Origin: JABMMZ01 sp044377005
GTDB lineage: Bacteria > Bacteroidota > Bacteroidia > NS11-12g > UBA955
Assembly: GCA_044377005.1 (NCBI GenBank)
Contig: JBILJV010000007.1
Coordinates: 1-58,558 of the forward strand
Direction: 5' to 3'
Length of the DNA: 58,558 nt
The translations under genes and the position numbers were made by a program. Within the stretch, counting starts at the first letter, position 1. Each line of letters begins with the position of its first letter. Positions 17,678-27,783 of this stretch are shown here, in pieces. The notes beneath the pieces are model-generated. The model searched no databases and was not told the DNA's origin. It saw nothing but the letters and a program-made list of their open reading frames with translations.

Positions 17678-18952
17678 TTGCAATTTACAGATCTAGGCAT
17701 TATTAAGCCCATTTTAAACGCCCTTACAGACGAGGGTTACACCAAACCAACACCTATTCAACAACAAGCTATTCCCCATGTTTTAAAAGGAAAAGACTTA
17801 TTAGGATGCGCCCAAACAGGTACAGGAAAAACAGCAGCATTTGCCATTCCTATGCTTCAATTATTAAGTCAAAACCAAGTGCAAACAGTTGGCCGAAAAC
17901 CAATTAGAGCACTTATTTTAACCCCAACTAGAGAATTGGCCATACAAATTCAAGACAGTTTTAAAGTGTATGGAAAAAACTTACAACTCAAAAATTATGT
18001 AATTTTTGGAGGCGTTAATCAAAATCCACAAGTGGATGCTATTCGAAGAGGAATTGATGTTTTAGTTGCTACTCCCGGCCGTTTACTCGATTTGATGAAC
18101 CAAGGATTTATTCAATTGAACCAATTAGAAATTTTTGTTTTGGACGAAGCAGACCGAATGTTAGACATGGGTTTTGTTCACGATGTAAAACGCATTATTG
18201 CTAAAATTCCATCTAAAAGACAAACGTTGTTTTTTTCAGCAACCATGCCCAATGAAATTCAAGCTTTGGCTAACAGTATTTTACGCAATCCTGTGAAAGT
18301 GGAAGTAGCACCCGTTTCATCAACTGCTGATACCATTCAACAGTCCTTGTTTTACGTTTCAAAAGAAAACAAAAAGGATTTATTGGCTCATATTTTGGCT
18401 GATAAATCAATAGAAACTGCTTTGGTTTTTACACGTACTAAGCATGGTGCAGACAAATTGGTGAAACACTTAGTTAAATTGGGTATTACAGCTCAAGCCA
18501 TACACGGAAATAAAACCCAAAATGCAAGACAAAATGCCTTGAATAATTTCAAGAATAGAACTACTAGAATATTAGTAGCTACTGATATTGCGGCAAGAGG
18601 TATTGATGTGGATGAATTAACCCACGTTATCAATTATGAGTTACCCGAAGTGCCCGAAACTTATGTTCACCGTATTGGTAGAACAGGTAGAGCCGGAAAT
18701 AGTGGTATTTCTTTTTCTTTTTGTGAAGCCGAAGAAACAAGTGATTTAAGAAGTATTCAAAAGTTGATTGGCAAAAACATACCCGTTCAGGAAAACCACC
18801 CTTACCACGAGATATTCGAAGGATTTACAAAACGACCAGCTAAACCAAGCCGTCCAGCAAGGCCACAAAGACCAAATGCTGGAGGAAATTCAGCAAAAAG
18901 TGGCAATAAATCTGGTAATGCCAAATCAAGCGCTCCTAAAAGAAGATATTAA
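17678..18952 (+). CDS. rhlE: DEAD-box RNA helicase, RhlE-like
   Basis: This 424-residue ATP-dependent RNA helicase likely works in ribosome assembly or RNA turnover at low temperature. Motifs in order are the Q motif GYTKPTPIQ, AQTGTGKT (45-52), PTRELAIQI, TPGRLLDL, LDEADRMLDMGF, the SAT motif in FFSATMP, and HRIGRTGRAGNSG. The basic, low-complexity tail (RPAKPSRPARPQRPN, then KSGNKSGNAKSS) is typical of RhlE-type RNA-binding ends. The start is TTG at 17678, needed to keep the conserved FTDLGI start; no in-frame ATG lies close by. The last 4 bases overlap the convergent gene's stop. Confidence 0.93.
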   Translation: MQFTDLGIIKPILNALTDEGYTKPTPIQQQAIPHVLKGKDLLGCAQTGTGKTAAFAIPMLQLLSQNQVQTVGRKPIRALILTPTRELAIQIQDSFKVYGKNLQLKNYVIFGGVNQNPQVDAIRRGIDVLVATPGRLLDLMNQGFIQLNQLEIFVLDEADRMLDMGFVHDVKRIIAKIPSKRQTLFFSATMPNEIQALANSILRNPVKVEVAPVSSTADTIQQSLFYVSKENKKDLLAHILADKSIETALVFTRTKHGADKLVKHLVKLGITAQAIHGNKTQNARQNALNNFKNRTTRILVATDIAARGIDVDELTHVINYELPEVPETYVHRIGRTGRAGNSGISFSFCEAEETSDLRSIQKLIGKNIPVQENHPYHEIFEGFTKRPAKPSRPARPQRPNAGGNSAKSGNKSGNAKSSAPKRRY

Positions 18953-21900
18953 TTCTTTAGTGGAAATCGCCCAGGAGTGTAAGGTAATTTTAGCTTTTCT
19001 AGGGTTTCATCCAAACTATCAACTAATGTTTTAAGCTGAACTGCTTTGGGATACAAAAGGTCTAATTTGCCTTTTACCTCGGCTAATTTTTCTTTATATG
19101 TATTGGTACTTTCTTCAGTTGTTGCCCATAAGTTCCATACTATACCTTCCACAGAACCTACTAACCCTGATAGGGTTTCAAACTCCCTGCGAGATAAACT
19201 GCTGTTGCCATATAATTCTAATTGAAGTTGATCCATCAATTTTTCAATTTCATTGATTTTACTTGGCAATACATCGGGTCTTACTCGGTTTAATTCTTTC
19301 ACGTAGTTGATTTTATTTCTAACTTCCCCTACATAGCCATTCAAACCTTGAATTAAGTGTCTTACAGCAGCTAATTCTTGGTTAAACACAGTGTTTTTGT
19401 GCAACGAATTCTCGAATAATGATTTTATTACAAAAGGTTTTGCAGCACTTAGCTCAGTAAATGTATTGTTATAAAACAGTTTGAAGTTAACGTAATACGT
19501 CCCTGGAATGGCGAGTGGTCCGTTATCTTCACCTTCATAAGGATTGTCGGGATTGGATTGATGAAATGAAACAGGACTGTTTGATTGGTATCTGCCATCC
19601 CACACCAGTCTGAAAAAGCCTTTTTTGGCACCTTGTTTCATGCTTTTTACAAAATTACCTTGGGCATCAGTAATAGTAACAAGTATGTAAGGAGCAGCTT
19701 CCATGTCTTCCAACCTTATGCTGTCTTTACTTGGGTAATATTGATTGATGTTGTTTTTCTCTCTTTCTTTTCTTATCTCTTTGATGGTTTTATAATCGTC
19801 TTTTAGATAATAAGAGATGGTAGTTCCTATAGCGGGATTTTGAGCATTGTAAAAGCTTGCTCCTTGAAACGATTTCCCTTTGTGACCCAATGGGGTAGAA
19901 GGAATAAACACTAATCCATCTTTGATATCAAAAAGTGTAATTTTTTGTTGTTTTAAATCATTTTCCAAGCTTGCTAATTTTTGCAAAGGGCTGTAATCAT
20001 CCAAAACCCAAAAGCCTCTTCCGAAAGTGCCTAATACTAGGTCGTTTTCACGCTCTTGAATAACAATTTCTTTGATCATAATTGGCGGTAAATTATTGCC
20101 AAGTTTATTCCAATTATTGCCACCATTAACACTGCAATAAATCCCAAATTCAGTTCCAGCAAACAATAAATTAGGATTTTTATGGTCCTCAGCTATACAC
20201 TGAACGGAGCCTCTTTCTGGTAAATTGCTATGTATCAATTGCCATGTTTTTCCTTTGTCATTTGATTTTAATAAATAAGGTTTAAAATCGCCATTTCTAT
20301 GGTTGTTAAAAACCGCAAATACCACATTCATTTGGTGTTTAGAAGCATATATATTTTGAACTAATACTTGGTCAGGTACACCATTAAATTTGGAATATTT
20401 AGTCCAATTTTTTCCTCCATCTTCACTTACTTGAATTAAACCATCATCGGTTCCAACATACAATAAGTTAGAATCGAGTGGTGACTCTGAAAAGGCAGTA
20501 ATATTACCATAGATACTGGTAGATTGGTTCTTAGCTACAGCATCCATACTCCACACTTTTCCCATTACAGGCAATTTATTTCTGTCAATTCCTCGACTTA
20601 AATCGGGACTTATCACTTTCCAAGTATTGCCTCGGTCGTTGCTTTTAAATAGTTTTTGAGCCGCAAAATACAAAGTTTGGTGATGGTGGTAGCTTAAATG
20701 CAAAGGGGCATCCCAATTGTATCTGTAGGCAGGTTCTCCGGGTTTTTCTTGAGGTTTAATATCTAAGGATTCACCTGTTTTTCGGTTATATCTCACTAAT
20801 CCACCGTATTGCCATTGAGAATACACTGTATTGGGGTCTTTTGGGTCAATCACTGATTTAAAACCATCGCCTCCCACAGTAACAAACCAATCCATGTTAT
20901 GAATACCGCTTGCACTTATGGTACGAGAAGGTCCGCCTAATGTATTATTATCTTGTGTACCACCATAAATATTATAAAATGGAAGTGCATTGTCAACACT
21001 TACTCTGTAAAACTGTGTAATAGGCAAATTGGCAGAATACTGCCATGATTTACAATCGTCCCAAGTTTGGTATAAACCACCATCGCAACCCATAATTTTA
21101 TGTTTGGTATTGTGTGGATTTATCCAAAGCGCATGATTGTCAACATGTTTGTTTTTTTCACCCATTGCTTGCCACGTTTTACCACCATCTACACTTAGCA
21201 TTCCCCAAGTATCCATGGCGTATAATTTATGAATATTAACTGGGTCAGGCATAATTTCCATATAATAATTACCGGCAGTGTGAAACGAAGATTGTTTTTC
21301 GAAACTTGCCCCTTTATTGGTTGACAGGTAAACTCCACCTTGGTCGTCATTGGCTTCCACCATGGCATACACATAGTCGGAATTAACGGGTGAAATAGCC
21401 AAAGCAATACGACCTACATCGCCTTTAGGCAAGCCATTTTCTAGTTTCTGCCAAGTGTTGCCACCATCGGTACTTTTGTATAAGGCAGATTCAGGACCAC
21501 CACTAATGTATGTCCATTCGTGTCTGCGTCTTTGATGGGCAGTAGCGTATAATATTTCAGGATTTTTTGGGTCAAAATGAACTTCGTTGAATCCAGTATT
21601 TTCGCTCACAAACAAACAGTTTTTCCAAGTTGCGCCACCATCTGTTGATTTGTAAATTCCGCGTTCTCCACCAGCACTCCAAAGGGGTCCGTAGGCAGCT
21701 ACAAAAATAGTATTAGAGGATTTGGGATGAATGGCAATCATGCCGATGTGTTCACTGTTTTTTAAACCCATGTTTTTCCATGATTTGCCATTGTCTTCCG
21801 ATTTGTAAATACCATCGCCATAAGCCACACTTCTTTGGTTATTATTTTCTCCTGTTCCCACCCAAACAGTGTGAGGATTATTAGGGTCAATAGAAATACA

Positions 21901-22203
21901 ACCTATAGAAAAGCTTGTTTGTCCATCAAAAATGGGTTTAAAAGTTGTGCCAGCATTTTCTGTTTTCCAAACACCACCACATGCAGCGGCGATATACCAT
22001 TCCGAATAATTATTGGGATTAACGGCTATATCACTAATTCTACCTGAGGTTACTGCAGGTCCGATTTCGCGAAACGAAAAACCGCTAATGACAGATTGCA
22101 TAGGGTTATTATTGGTCTCAACAGCAGGTGTAGTTACTTTGTTTTTCTGAGCAAATGCAGAAAAATTAACAAGAAGAATGAGCAATAAGGGGGTAAATTT
22201 CAT
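18949..22203 (-). CDS. Secreted sortilin/VPS10-like beta-propeller protein
   Basis: This 1084-residue protein has signal peptide MKFTPLLLILLVNFSAFAQ and a series of Asp-box (BNR) repeats such as SEDNGKSWKN, STDGGATWKN, STDGGNTWQK and SEDGGKNWTK. These form one or two large beta-propellers, as in sortilin and in Bacteroidota proteins often labelled glycosyl hydrolase. A helical C-terminal region (about 930-1060) follows a beta-sandwich-like part. It has no T9SS sorting signal. The function may be binding or degradation of peptides or glycans at the cell surface; a catalytic site is not obvious. Confidence 0.82.
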   Translation of the reverse strand: MKFTPLLLILLVNFSAFAQKNKVTTPAVETNNNPMQSVISGFSFREIGPAVTSGRISDIAVNPNNYSEWYIAAACGGVWKTENAGTTFKPIFDGQTSFSIGCISIDPNNPHTVWVGTGENNNQRSVAYGDGIYKSEDNGKSWKNMGLKNSEHIGMIAIHPKSSNTIFVAAYGPLWSAGGERGIYKSTDGGATWKNCLFVSENTGFNEVHFDPKNPEILYATAHQRRRHEWTYISGGPESALYKSTDGGNTWQKLENGLPKGDVGRIALAISPVNSDYVYAMVEANDDQGGVYLSTNKGASFEKQSSFHTAGNYYMEIMPDPVNIHKLYAMDTWGMLSVDGGKTWQAMGEKNKHVDNHALWINPHNTKHKIMGCDGGLYQTWDDCKSWQYSANLPITQFYRVSVDNALPFYNIYGGTQDNNTLGGPSRTISASGIHNMDWFVTVGGDGFKSVIDPKDPNTVYSQWQYGGLVRYNRKTGESLDIKPQEKPGEPAYRYNWDAPLHLSYHHHQTLYFAAQKLFKSNDRGNTWKVISPDLSRGIDRNKLPVMGKVWSMDAVAKNQSTSIYGNITAFSESPLDSNLLYVGTDDGLIQVSEDGGKNWTKYSKFNGVPDQVLVQNIYASKHQMNVVFAVFNNHRNGDFKPYLLKSNDKGKTWQLIHSNLPERGSVQCIAEDHKNPNLLFAGTEFGIYCSVNGGNNWNKLGNNLPPIMIKEIVIQERENDLVLGTFGRGFWVLDDYSPLQKLASLENDLKQQKITLFDIKDGLVFIPSTPLGHKGKSFQGASFYNAQNPAIGTTISYYLKDDYKTIKEIRKEREKNNINQYYPSKDSIRLEDMEAAPYILVTITDAQGNFVKSMKQGAKKGFFRLVWDGRYQSNSPVSFHQSNPDNPYEGEDNGPLAIPGTYYVNFKLFYNNTFTELSAAKPFVIKSLFENSLHKNTVFNQELAAVRHLIQGLNGYVGEVRNKINYVKELNRVRPDVLPSKINEIEKLMDQLQLELYGNSSLSRREFETLSGLVGSVEGIVWNLWATTEESTNTYKEKLAEVKGKLDLLYPKAVQLKTLVDSLDETLEKLKLPYTPGRFPLKN

Positions 22204-22224
22204 TTTTGACAGAATTTAAAAGGT

Positions 22225-22232
22225 CAAAAATA
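22225..22232 (-). promoter_or_regulatory. -7 promoter box of the beta-propeller gene
   Basis: The minus strand reads TATTTTTG, a TAnnTTTG match, 21 bases before the ATG. Confidence 0.5.
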
Positions 22233-22268
22233 AGAGAAAAAAGAGAAGATTTAATCATTAGGAATAAC

Positions 22269-24764
22269 TTAATCCAGTTTTCTAGAAATAAACAAATTTA
22301 TAGCTTTTTCAAAGGAATCAATGACTGAGGTATTTTTGTTCATCTTCACAGGAACATTGTCTGCTTTAAAATCAATGTTAGGTATGTCATTTTTGTTGAT
22401 GTAATAAATGGCACCACTCACTGTAGTAGCAATTATTCCCATCAGTGATTCGGGTTGTAAAACCACTTTTTGATTGTCAAATTTAAAATACGTATTGGCA
22501 TTTTCATCAAACACATAAATAGTTTCAAAAACCAACGGATTATTGTCATTGTCGTATAAAGTTAATTCATAGACTTTCGACTGTACATACTCAAATTTAA
22601 CGTCCACATTATACAGTCCTGTTTTTATTAATTCAGCTCTACGCTTTGCATTTACTGGTTTTAACCACATTACAGTTTTGTTAACAATGCTGTCGCTTAA
22701 TGTATCCAATCTTGTTTTGCTAGATCCTCTTAAACTCATCAAATAATCAAATCTTAACTTGCTGTTAAAACTATAAGCCCTTTCGTTGCGCTTTTTATTG
22801 TATTTGGAATAAGCGCGGTAAAAATTCTTTTTGTAAATATTCTTCTTACTTTCCTTAACAACATCTTCATCATAAAAATACAAGATTAGTCTTACAATTT
22901 CTCTTTTTTCCTTGAGCAATACAACACAGAAATCATCGCCTTTTGTGTACTCAATTTTAAGGTCGGAATACATTTTATTTTTGAAATAATGCTCTTTGAA
23001 TTTTCTGTATTTACTGAATTCATTGTTGTAAAAAGTGATGTTGTTAAAATGAATCAATTCAGGAAAATAAAGTTGCATTTGTAGCGTATTAAATTGCATT
23101 CTCAATGCGGTAAATGAATCTCTTTTTTCTCTTGGAATAGATACAAATTTGACTAAATTTTTCTTGCGTACAAAAATGGTGTTATAAATACCAAAGTTTT
23201 TAATTTTTTTATTATCCCTGTAGAGGCCATTCTGGTAAGAAACTCTTTTGTTTACAAATTCTTTGTCACATAAATTGTAATAGTCCAAATCATTAAATCT
23301 GTTTTCAAAACTACTGGTATCAAATAGATTGGGACTTACATAGGTGTATACGGAATTTACAAGTTGGATGTTTGCGCTTCTATTCCATTCCACAATTTGT
23401 GTATTCAATGGTGTTGGAATTATGTCTTTCTTTAAATCTTTCCATTCGTTGTCATTGGTATCAAATTCGTAAAAATTGTAAGGTTTATTATCGTCAATAG
23501 AGGCCAATTCTATTTCTATTTTTTTACCTTCTTTTACTTGCAATTCTTCTTGCCCACTAAAAGCCCTTATTTCAAACATTCCACCGCTTGTTAGGGTTTC
23601 TTTTTTACCATCTATCGTTGTGGTCATGGGAATGCCACTAGCGAAAATACTAATGGGATCATTCATTTCGCGGTAAACAAGGGTGATTCCATTTTCTACA
23701 GATTCGCCTTTAGAATTTACAAAACATTGACTCGGTATTGTAATAGTTGTTCCATTTTGAAAGCTTAAAATGGTGTCTTTTAAACTATTGATGGGAATAA
23801 ATTGGGGTTCTATTTTGAGTGTTTCAATGGGTCTTTGGAATGTCTCCTTAAGGTTGTTAATAGTTTCAATGGTGGAGGCAGAATAACTAGGATACTTTTT
23901 GGACTGATTCGAATATTGAGGTGAATGGTATGTTGAATTAATTGGTTGAAAGTCATTAAAACCAAATTGAGTCAGTAAGCTGTTTTTTTCACTTTCATTG
24001 CATGTTTCACTATTGTTTAAATAATTTAAGTTTAGCCCTGTTTTACTGCTTATAATTGCGTGGTAACTTGTTTCGTAAGTGTTTAAAAAATCGAATAAAT
24101 TAAAATTATTTTCATATTTCGTCATGTTCACTAGAGTAAGAACATTTAATGATTTCATCGAACTTAAATCATACAAAAAAGGAAAATCGTAATAGGAAAT
24201 CATCACTTGCTTCAATTGATTCATTTTACTTAATTGATTCATTAATGTATCGTTGATAAAAGTAATTTGTTGGTCAACTAAGACGATGTTTTTAACTTGT
24301 TTCAATTCTTTTAAAATGCTTGAATCTAATTGTTGTTGATTGTTTATCCACGTAAAAGAATGCAATTGACTTAGAAGTGTTTTATTTTGAGCAAATGTAG
24401 CTTGATTAATAAAATTTGATTGATAAACGCTTAATTTCTTGATATGACTTAAGTCAAACATTGACAAAACATTGGATTGACTTTTGCTAAGTGAAACCGT
24501 TAATTCTTCAATGTTTTTGTTGACCGAAACTGCTTGAATGATATCCAAGAAAAATAAGGAATCAACTTTAGAATCAATAGTAACTTTGTATAGGTCAGGA
24601 TATTGCCCCCATTTTTTTACTATTTTATTGAAATTTTGTGTCTTTTTATGAAAAAAAATTTCATCAATATTTTTCAAATCTTTCAGTTTTAATTCTCTGT
24701 TATCTTGTGAAAATATAACTTGATGAAAACCAAATACTAAAACAAATAGACTAATGCATTTCAT
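22269..24764 (-). CDS. Secreted protein with leucine-rich-like repeats and a ZU5-like segment
   Basis: This 831-residue protein is not recognised as a named family. It has signal peptide MKCISLFVLVFGFHQ ending VIFSQ. Residues about 60-240 show irregular leucine-rich, repeat-like units (IEELTVSLSKSQ, then SHIKKLSVYQSN). A segment near 335-390, with GTTITIPSQCFVNSKGESV and ITLVYREMNDPISIFASGIPM, matches a Bacteroidota module resembling ZU5 domains. The last 300 residues are rich in Lys, Tyr and Asn. It probably acts outside the cytoplasm. It lies 65 bases downstream of the start of the beta-propeller gene, on the same strand. Confidence 0.7.
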   Translation of the reverse strand: MKCISLFVLVFGFHQVIFSQDNRELKLKDLKNIDEIFFHKKTQNFNKIVKKWGQYPDLYKVTIDSKVDSLFFLDIIQAVSVNKNIEELTVSLSKSQSNVLSMFDLSHIKKLSVYQSNFINQATFAQNKTLLSQLHSFTWINNQQQLDSSILKELKQVKNIVLVDQQITFINDTLMNQLSKMNQLKQVMISYYDFPFLYDLSSMKSLNVLTLVNMTKYENNFNLFDFLNTYETSYHAIISSKTGLNLNYLNNSETCNESEKNSLLTQFGFNDFQPINSTYHSPQYSNQSKKYPSYSASTIETINNLKETFQRPIETLKIEPQFIPINSLKDTILSFQNGTTITIPSQCFVNSKGESVENGITLVYREMNDPISIFASGIPMTTTIDGKKETLTSGGMFEIRAFSGQEELQVKEGKKIEIELASIDDNKPYNFYEFDTNDNEWKDLKKDIIPTPLNTQIVEWNRSANIQLVNSVYTYVSPNLFDTSSFENRFNDLDYYNLCDKEFVNKRVSYQNGLYRDNKKIKNFGIYNTIFVRKKNLVKFVSIPREKRDSFTALRMQFNTLQMQLYFPELIHFNNITFYNNEFSKYRKFKEHYFKNKMYSDLKIEYTKGDDFCVVLLKEKREIVRLILYFYDEDVVKESKKNIYKKNFYRAYSKYNKKRNERAYSFNSKLRFDYLMSLRGSSKTRLDTLSDSIVNKTVMWLKPVNAKRRAELIKTGLYNVDVKFEYVQSKVYELTLYDNDNNPLVFETIYVFDENANTYFKFDNQKVVLQPESLMGIIATTVSGAIYYINKNDIPNIDFKADNVPVKMNKNTSVIDSFEKAINLFISRKLD

Positions 24765-24900
24765 ACTTTTACAACGAATATTTTCATTGTTTAGTATAAG
24801 CAGATTTATAGTCGTTTGTTATCTTGGTTAATCTGATACAAATATAGGCAGAACTAAGAACGAAGAATGAAATCCAAATTCCAAGGTAAAACAGTACTTT

Positions 24901-25227
24901 CTACAACAGTATGATTAATAAAATCAAAATAATAATAACGGCACCTGCAGAAATATAAACACCGCCACCTGAGCTAATTCTTTGAATCTTTTTTTCAATT
25001 GATTTCACTTCTTTTCTTAAAACCCTTTTGTCTGCTCTGCTTAAGTCGGATTTATCCATGTCATTAATTTCATACAAACGGTTGTATAAACTTACAGAAT
25101 CATCGATTCTTGAAGCCGAATTAGATGAAGTTTCTTTAGGATTAATAGGTTTTGATGCGCTTACTGGAATTGGTGTAGTAGCAATCAAAATAATAGCAAT
25201 TAAAGAGAGTAATTTTATTTTTTTCAT
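24901..25227 (-). CDS. Small membrane protein of unknown function
   Basis: This 108-residue protein has an N-terminal signal-like segment (LLSLIAIILIATTPIPVSA) and a C-terminal transmembrane segment (VYISAGAVIIILILLIILL). A charged helical middle part lies between them (RLYEINDMDKSDLSRADKR, then KEVKSIEKKIQ). From memory, proteins with this MDKSxLSxxxKRxLRKE pattern and a Gly-rich patch before the last helix are common in Bacteroidota. No function is known to me. Confidence 0.7.
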   Translation of the reverse strand: MKKIKLLSLIAIILIATTPIPVSASKPINPKETSSNSASRIDDSVSLYNRLYEINDMDKSDLSRADKRVLRKEVKSIEKKIQRISSGGGVYISAGAVIIILILLIILL

Positions 25228-25312
25228 TTCATGGATAATTAGAGTTCAAAATTGAATCTAAAAACCATTCTAAATGTTATTGAATAAATACAATTAGTTA
25301 CATAATTATTTA

Positions 25313-26752
25313 TCAGAAAAACAAACTAGCCACTGCTATTGCAGCTACTACACAAATAAGGTCAACCAATAGCATTATTCCCAATGTGTAGCGGGTGTTT
25401 TTAATTTTAATAGCCCCAAAATACACCGCAATAACGTAAAAAGTAGTTTCGGCACTGCACTGAAAAATACAACTTAAACGGCCTGTAAATGAATCGGCAC
25501 CAAAACTTTTCATCGCATCAATCATAAAGCCTCTTGAACCGCCCGAACTAAAGGGTCTTAATAAGGCAACTGGCAACGAATCTGTGATGTGTTTGCCAAC
25601 TCCAAAGTACATAAATAAATGAGAAATGCCATTTGAAATAATTTCGAATAAACCGCTGTTTCTGAAAATAGAAATGGCCGCCAACATTCCCAATACATAA
25701 GGGAAAATAGTGACGCCCGTTTGTACACCACTGTTTGCGCCTGTTACAAATGAATTAAATACACTTGTGTTTTTAAGCGTAAACAATTTCTCTTTGCTAA
25801 AAGCATAAAGCAATGTAATCAATATAATTAATAAGAGAATAATCGTTGACAAATTCCCTGTAAAATGATTTTTTGCTATCAATCCCATTTGATTGATGTA
25901 GAGTAACAAACCAATAATGCCGCCAATTACTCCAAAAATACTCAACAACAATAAACGGCTTTTGAAATTAATTTTTTGTTTAATTCCAACAATAATTAAG
26001 GCAGCTAATGTGCCAATAAATGAGGTGATTATACATGGTAACATCACATCTGCAGGATTAGCAGCATTTTGTGCCGCTCTATAGCCTATAATTGAAGTAG
26101 GAATAAGGGTTAATCCAGCAGCATGCAAACACATGAACATGATTTGGGCATCGCTTGCCTTGTCTTTATCAGGATTAATTTCCTGCAAACTTTGCATGGC
26201 TTTTAAACCAAATGGTGTTGCTGCAGAATCAAGACCTAAAAAATTAGCAGCAAAATTCAAGGTCATGTAAGATATAGACTCGTGGTTTTGAGGCAAACTT
26301 GGGAATATTTTCACAAACAATGGGCTGCTAAATTTAGCTAATTTTTCTGTAGCACCCGAATCTATCAACAACTGTAATATGCCGCAAAAAAAGGCGAGAT
26401 ATGCCATTAATGGCAAAATAATATCAAAAATACTGCTTTTACAGGTGGGCAGCAATCCATCTGATTTTTGAGTGCCGTAGTACACTTTTACAGTTTGCAA
26501 ATTGGCTTGATAAATGGTGTCAATTTGGGTTTTTGTATTCTTAGAAAGATAAATTTTCTCTTCATTTTTTTGCAGACTGTCCCAAATAAAAGAGGAGATT
26601 TCAGAGGGATATTTTTCAGCTATCAAAATTTTATCGTCTTTTTTACCATTAATCATGTGGTCGAGCGAATAGTGCTTGTCCATTACCAAATCAAGGAAAA
26701 TGAATAGAATAGAAAAAATAAAAATTGCCAACCAAAATCTGCTTAATGCCAT
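25313..26752 (-). CDS. Fused SpmA/SpmB nucleoside-recognition membrane protein
   Basis: This 479-residue membrane protein joins two Gate (nucleoside recognition) domains that are separate proteins, SpmA and SpmB, in spore formers. The first half has NFAANFLGLDSAATPFGLKA, the SpmA signature. The second half has FVTGANSGVQTGVTIFPYVL and LRPFSSGGSRGFMID, the SpmB signatures. About ten hydrophobic segments are visible. The transported compound is unknown. The ATG start is supported by a -7 box at 26771-26778. Confidence 0.87.
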   Translation of the reverse strand: MALSRFWLAIFIFSILFIFLDLVMDKHYSLDHMINGKKDDKILIAEKYPSEISSFIWDSLQKNEEKIYLSKNTKTQIDTIYQANLQTVKVYYGTQKSDGLLPTCKSSIFDIILPLMAYLAFFCGILQLLIDSGATEKLAKFSSPLFVKIFPSLPQNHESISYMTLNFAANFLGLDSAATPFGLKAMQSLQEINPDKDKASDAQIMFMCLHAAGLTLIPTSIIGYRAAQNAANPADVMLPCIITSFIGTLAALIIVGIKQKINFKSRLLLLSIFGVIGGIIGLLLYINQMGLIAKNHFTGNLSTIILLLIILITLLYAFSKEKLFTLKNTSVFNSFVTGANSGVQTGVTIFPYVLGMLAAISIFRNSGLFEIISNGISHLFMYFGVGKHITDSLPVALLRPFSSGGSRGFMIDAMKSFGADSFTGRLSCIFQCSAETTFYVIAVYFGAIKIKNTRYTLGIMLLVDLICVVAAIAVASLFF

Positions 26753-26770
26753 ACTTTTAAAATATCAAAG

Positions 26771-26778
26771 CAAATGTA
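26771..26778 (-). promoter_or_regulatory. -7 promoter box of the SpmAB gene
   Basis: The minus strand reads TACATTTG, a TAnnTTTG match, 18 bases before the ATG. It is divergent from the box at 26828. Confidence 0.5.
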
Positions 26779-26827
26779 TTTAAATTCTCAATATTTAATA
26801 GCTTTAAATTTATTTGAATAAAACCGA

Positions 26828-26835
26828 TATATTTG
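26828..26835 (+). promoter_or_regulatory. -7 promoter box of the TPR-like gene
   Basis: TATATTTG is a perfect match and overlaps an in-frame TTG at 26833, so the true start is the ATG at 26851. Confidence 0.55.
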
Positions 26836-26850
26836 AATCCTATTTTTATT

Positions 26851-27768
26851 ATGTGGGTTGTCGTATTATTGCTTATTCTCAGCGTTAAAGGGTATTTCAT
26901 TATTAGGTTTTGGAATCAGTTTTTCAAAGCCTTCAAAACCGATTATACTTTTGGAAATAAAGAAACGATTAGTTTATTAAAACAAGTAGATAAAGGACAA
27001 TTTTTGAGTGTAGAAGGGCAGTTAGAAGGCTTAAAATCCGATCAATTAAGTCATACTATTGATTGTATAGCTTACGCCATGTCTGAACATCAATTGTTAA
27101 AATGGGTCATTCGTTCAGATAAAAAGTCGAGCGCTTATTTGTGTTTGGGAGTGTATTATTATTTTACAGCTTGGAAAAAAAGAGGAACAAAATCAGCATC
27201 CGATTTGAGTCGTAAACAAATCGACGGTTTTGTCCTTTATTTGAAAAAGGCATTTGAAGCATTGCAAAAAGTAGATGGACTTTTTTATATTGAAGCACAA
27301 GCCCGATTAATTGCAGTTTATAATGGCCTTGATGAACGAGAATTGGCCAAGGAAAGTTTTAATACTGTTACAAAGAAATATAAAGACAACCTATATGCTT
27401 ACCTTCATTACAGTGAAATAGTGTTGCCAAAATGGGGTGGTAGTTTAGAAGAAATGGCACAGTTTCGTCAGCAATGGCCGCAAATACTTTGGATTAAAAA
27501 TACATTGGAAATGAAAGAAGCTTACGACCTTTTTATGCAAGGTGAAGTGAATTATGAAGATGGTTTTTTGAAGGCACATATTCATCAGTTGATTGAAAAA
27601 GTTGAACAAGATTTAATACGTACTCCTCCCGAAGGTCCGAATTTATACCGCATTTATGCTTATCTTTACTTATTAAGTATCGCTAGAAACAATAAAGAAT
27701 TGGAGAAAAAGTATAAGAAATTAATGAAAAATAATTTGACCATTTTTCCATTTGGTATTGCGAGATAA
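26851..27768 (+). CDS. Membrane-anchored helical-repeat protein
   Basis: This protein of about 305 residues has one N-terminal transmembrane segment (VVVLLLILSVKGYFIIRF) and a cytoplasmic or periplasmic part made of helix pairs that resemble tetratricopeptide repeats (for example YLCLGVYYYFTAWKKRG and FLYIEAQARLIAVYNGL-like stretches). No family name is recognised. It probably works as a scaffold. The ATG at 26851 is chosen because the earlier TTG lies in the promoter box. It is convergent with mnmA, with 15 bases between the stops. Confidence 0.65.
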   Translation: MWVVVLLLILSVKGYFIIRFWNQFFKAFKTDYTFGNKETISLLKQVDKGQFLSVEGQLEGLKSDQLSHTIDCIAYAMSEHQLLKWVIRSDKKSSAYLCLGVYYYFTAWKKRGTKSASDLSRKQIDGFVLYLKKAFEALQKVDGLFYIEAQARLIAVYNGLDERELAKESFNTVTKKYKDNLYAYLHYSEIVLPKWGGSLEEMAQFRQQWPQILWIKNTLEMKEAYDLFMQGEVNYEDGFLKAHIHQLIEKVEQDLIRTPPEGPNLYRIYAYLYLLSIARNNKELEKKYKKLMKNNLTIFPFGIAR

Positions 27769-27783
27769 TAATAAAAAAGATTG

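Noticed and set aside
18768..19034. 88-codon open frame over the end of the DEAD-box gene
   Set aside because: It lies in another frame of the basic low-complexity tail of the helicase and the end of the convergent gene, with no family match.
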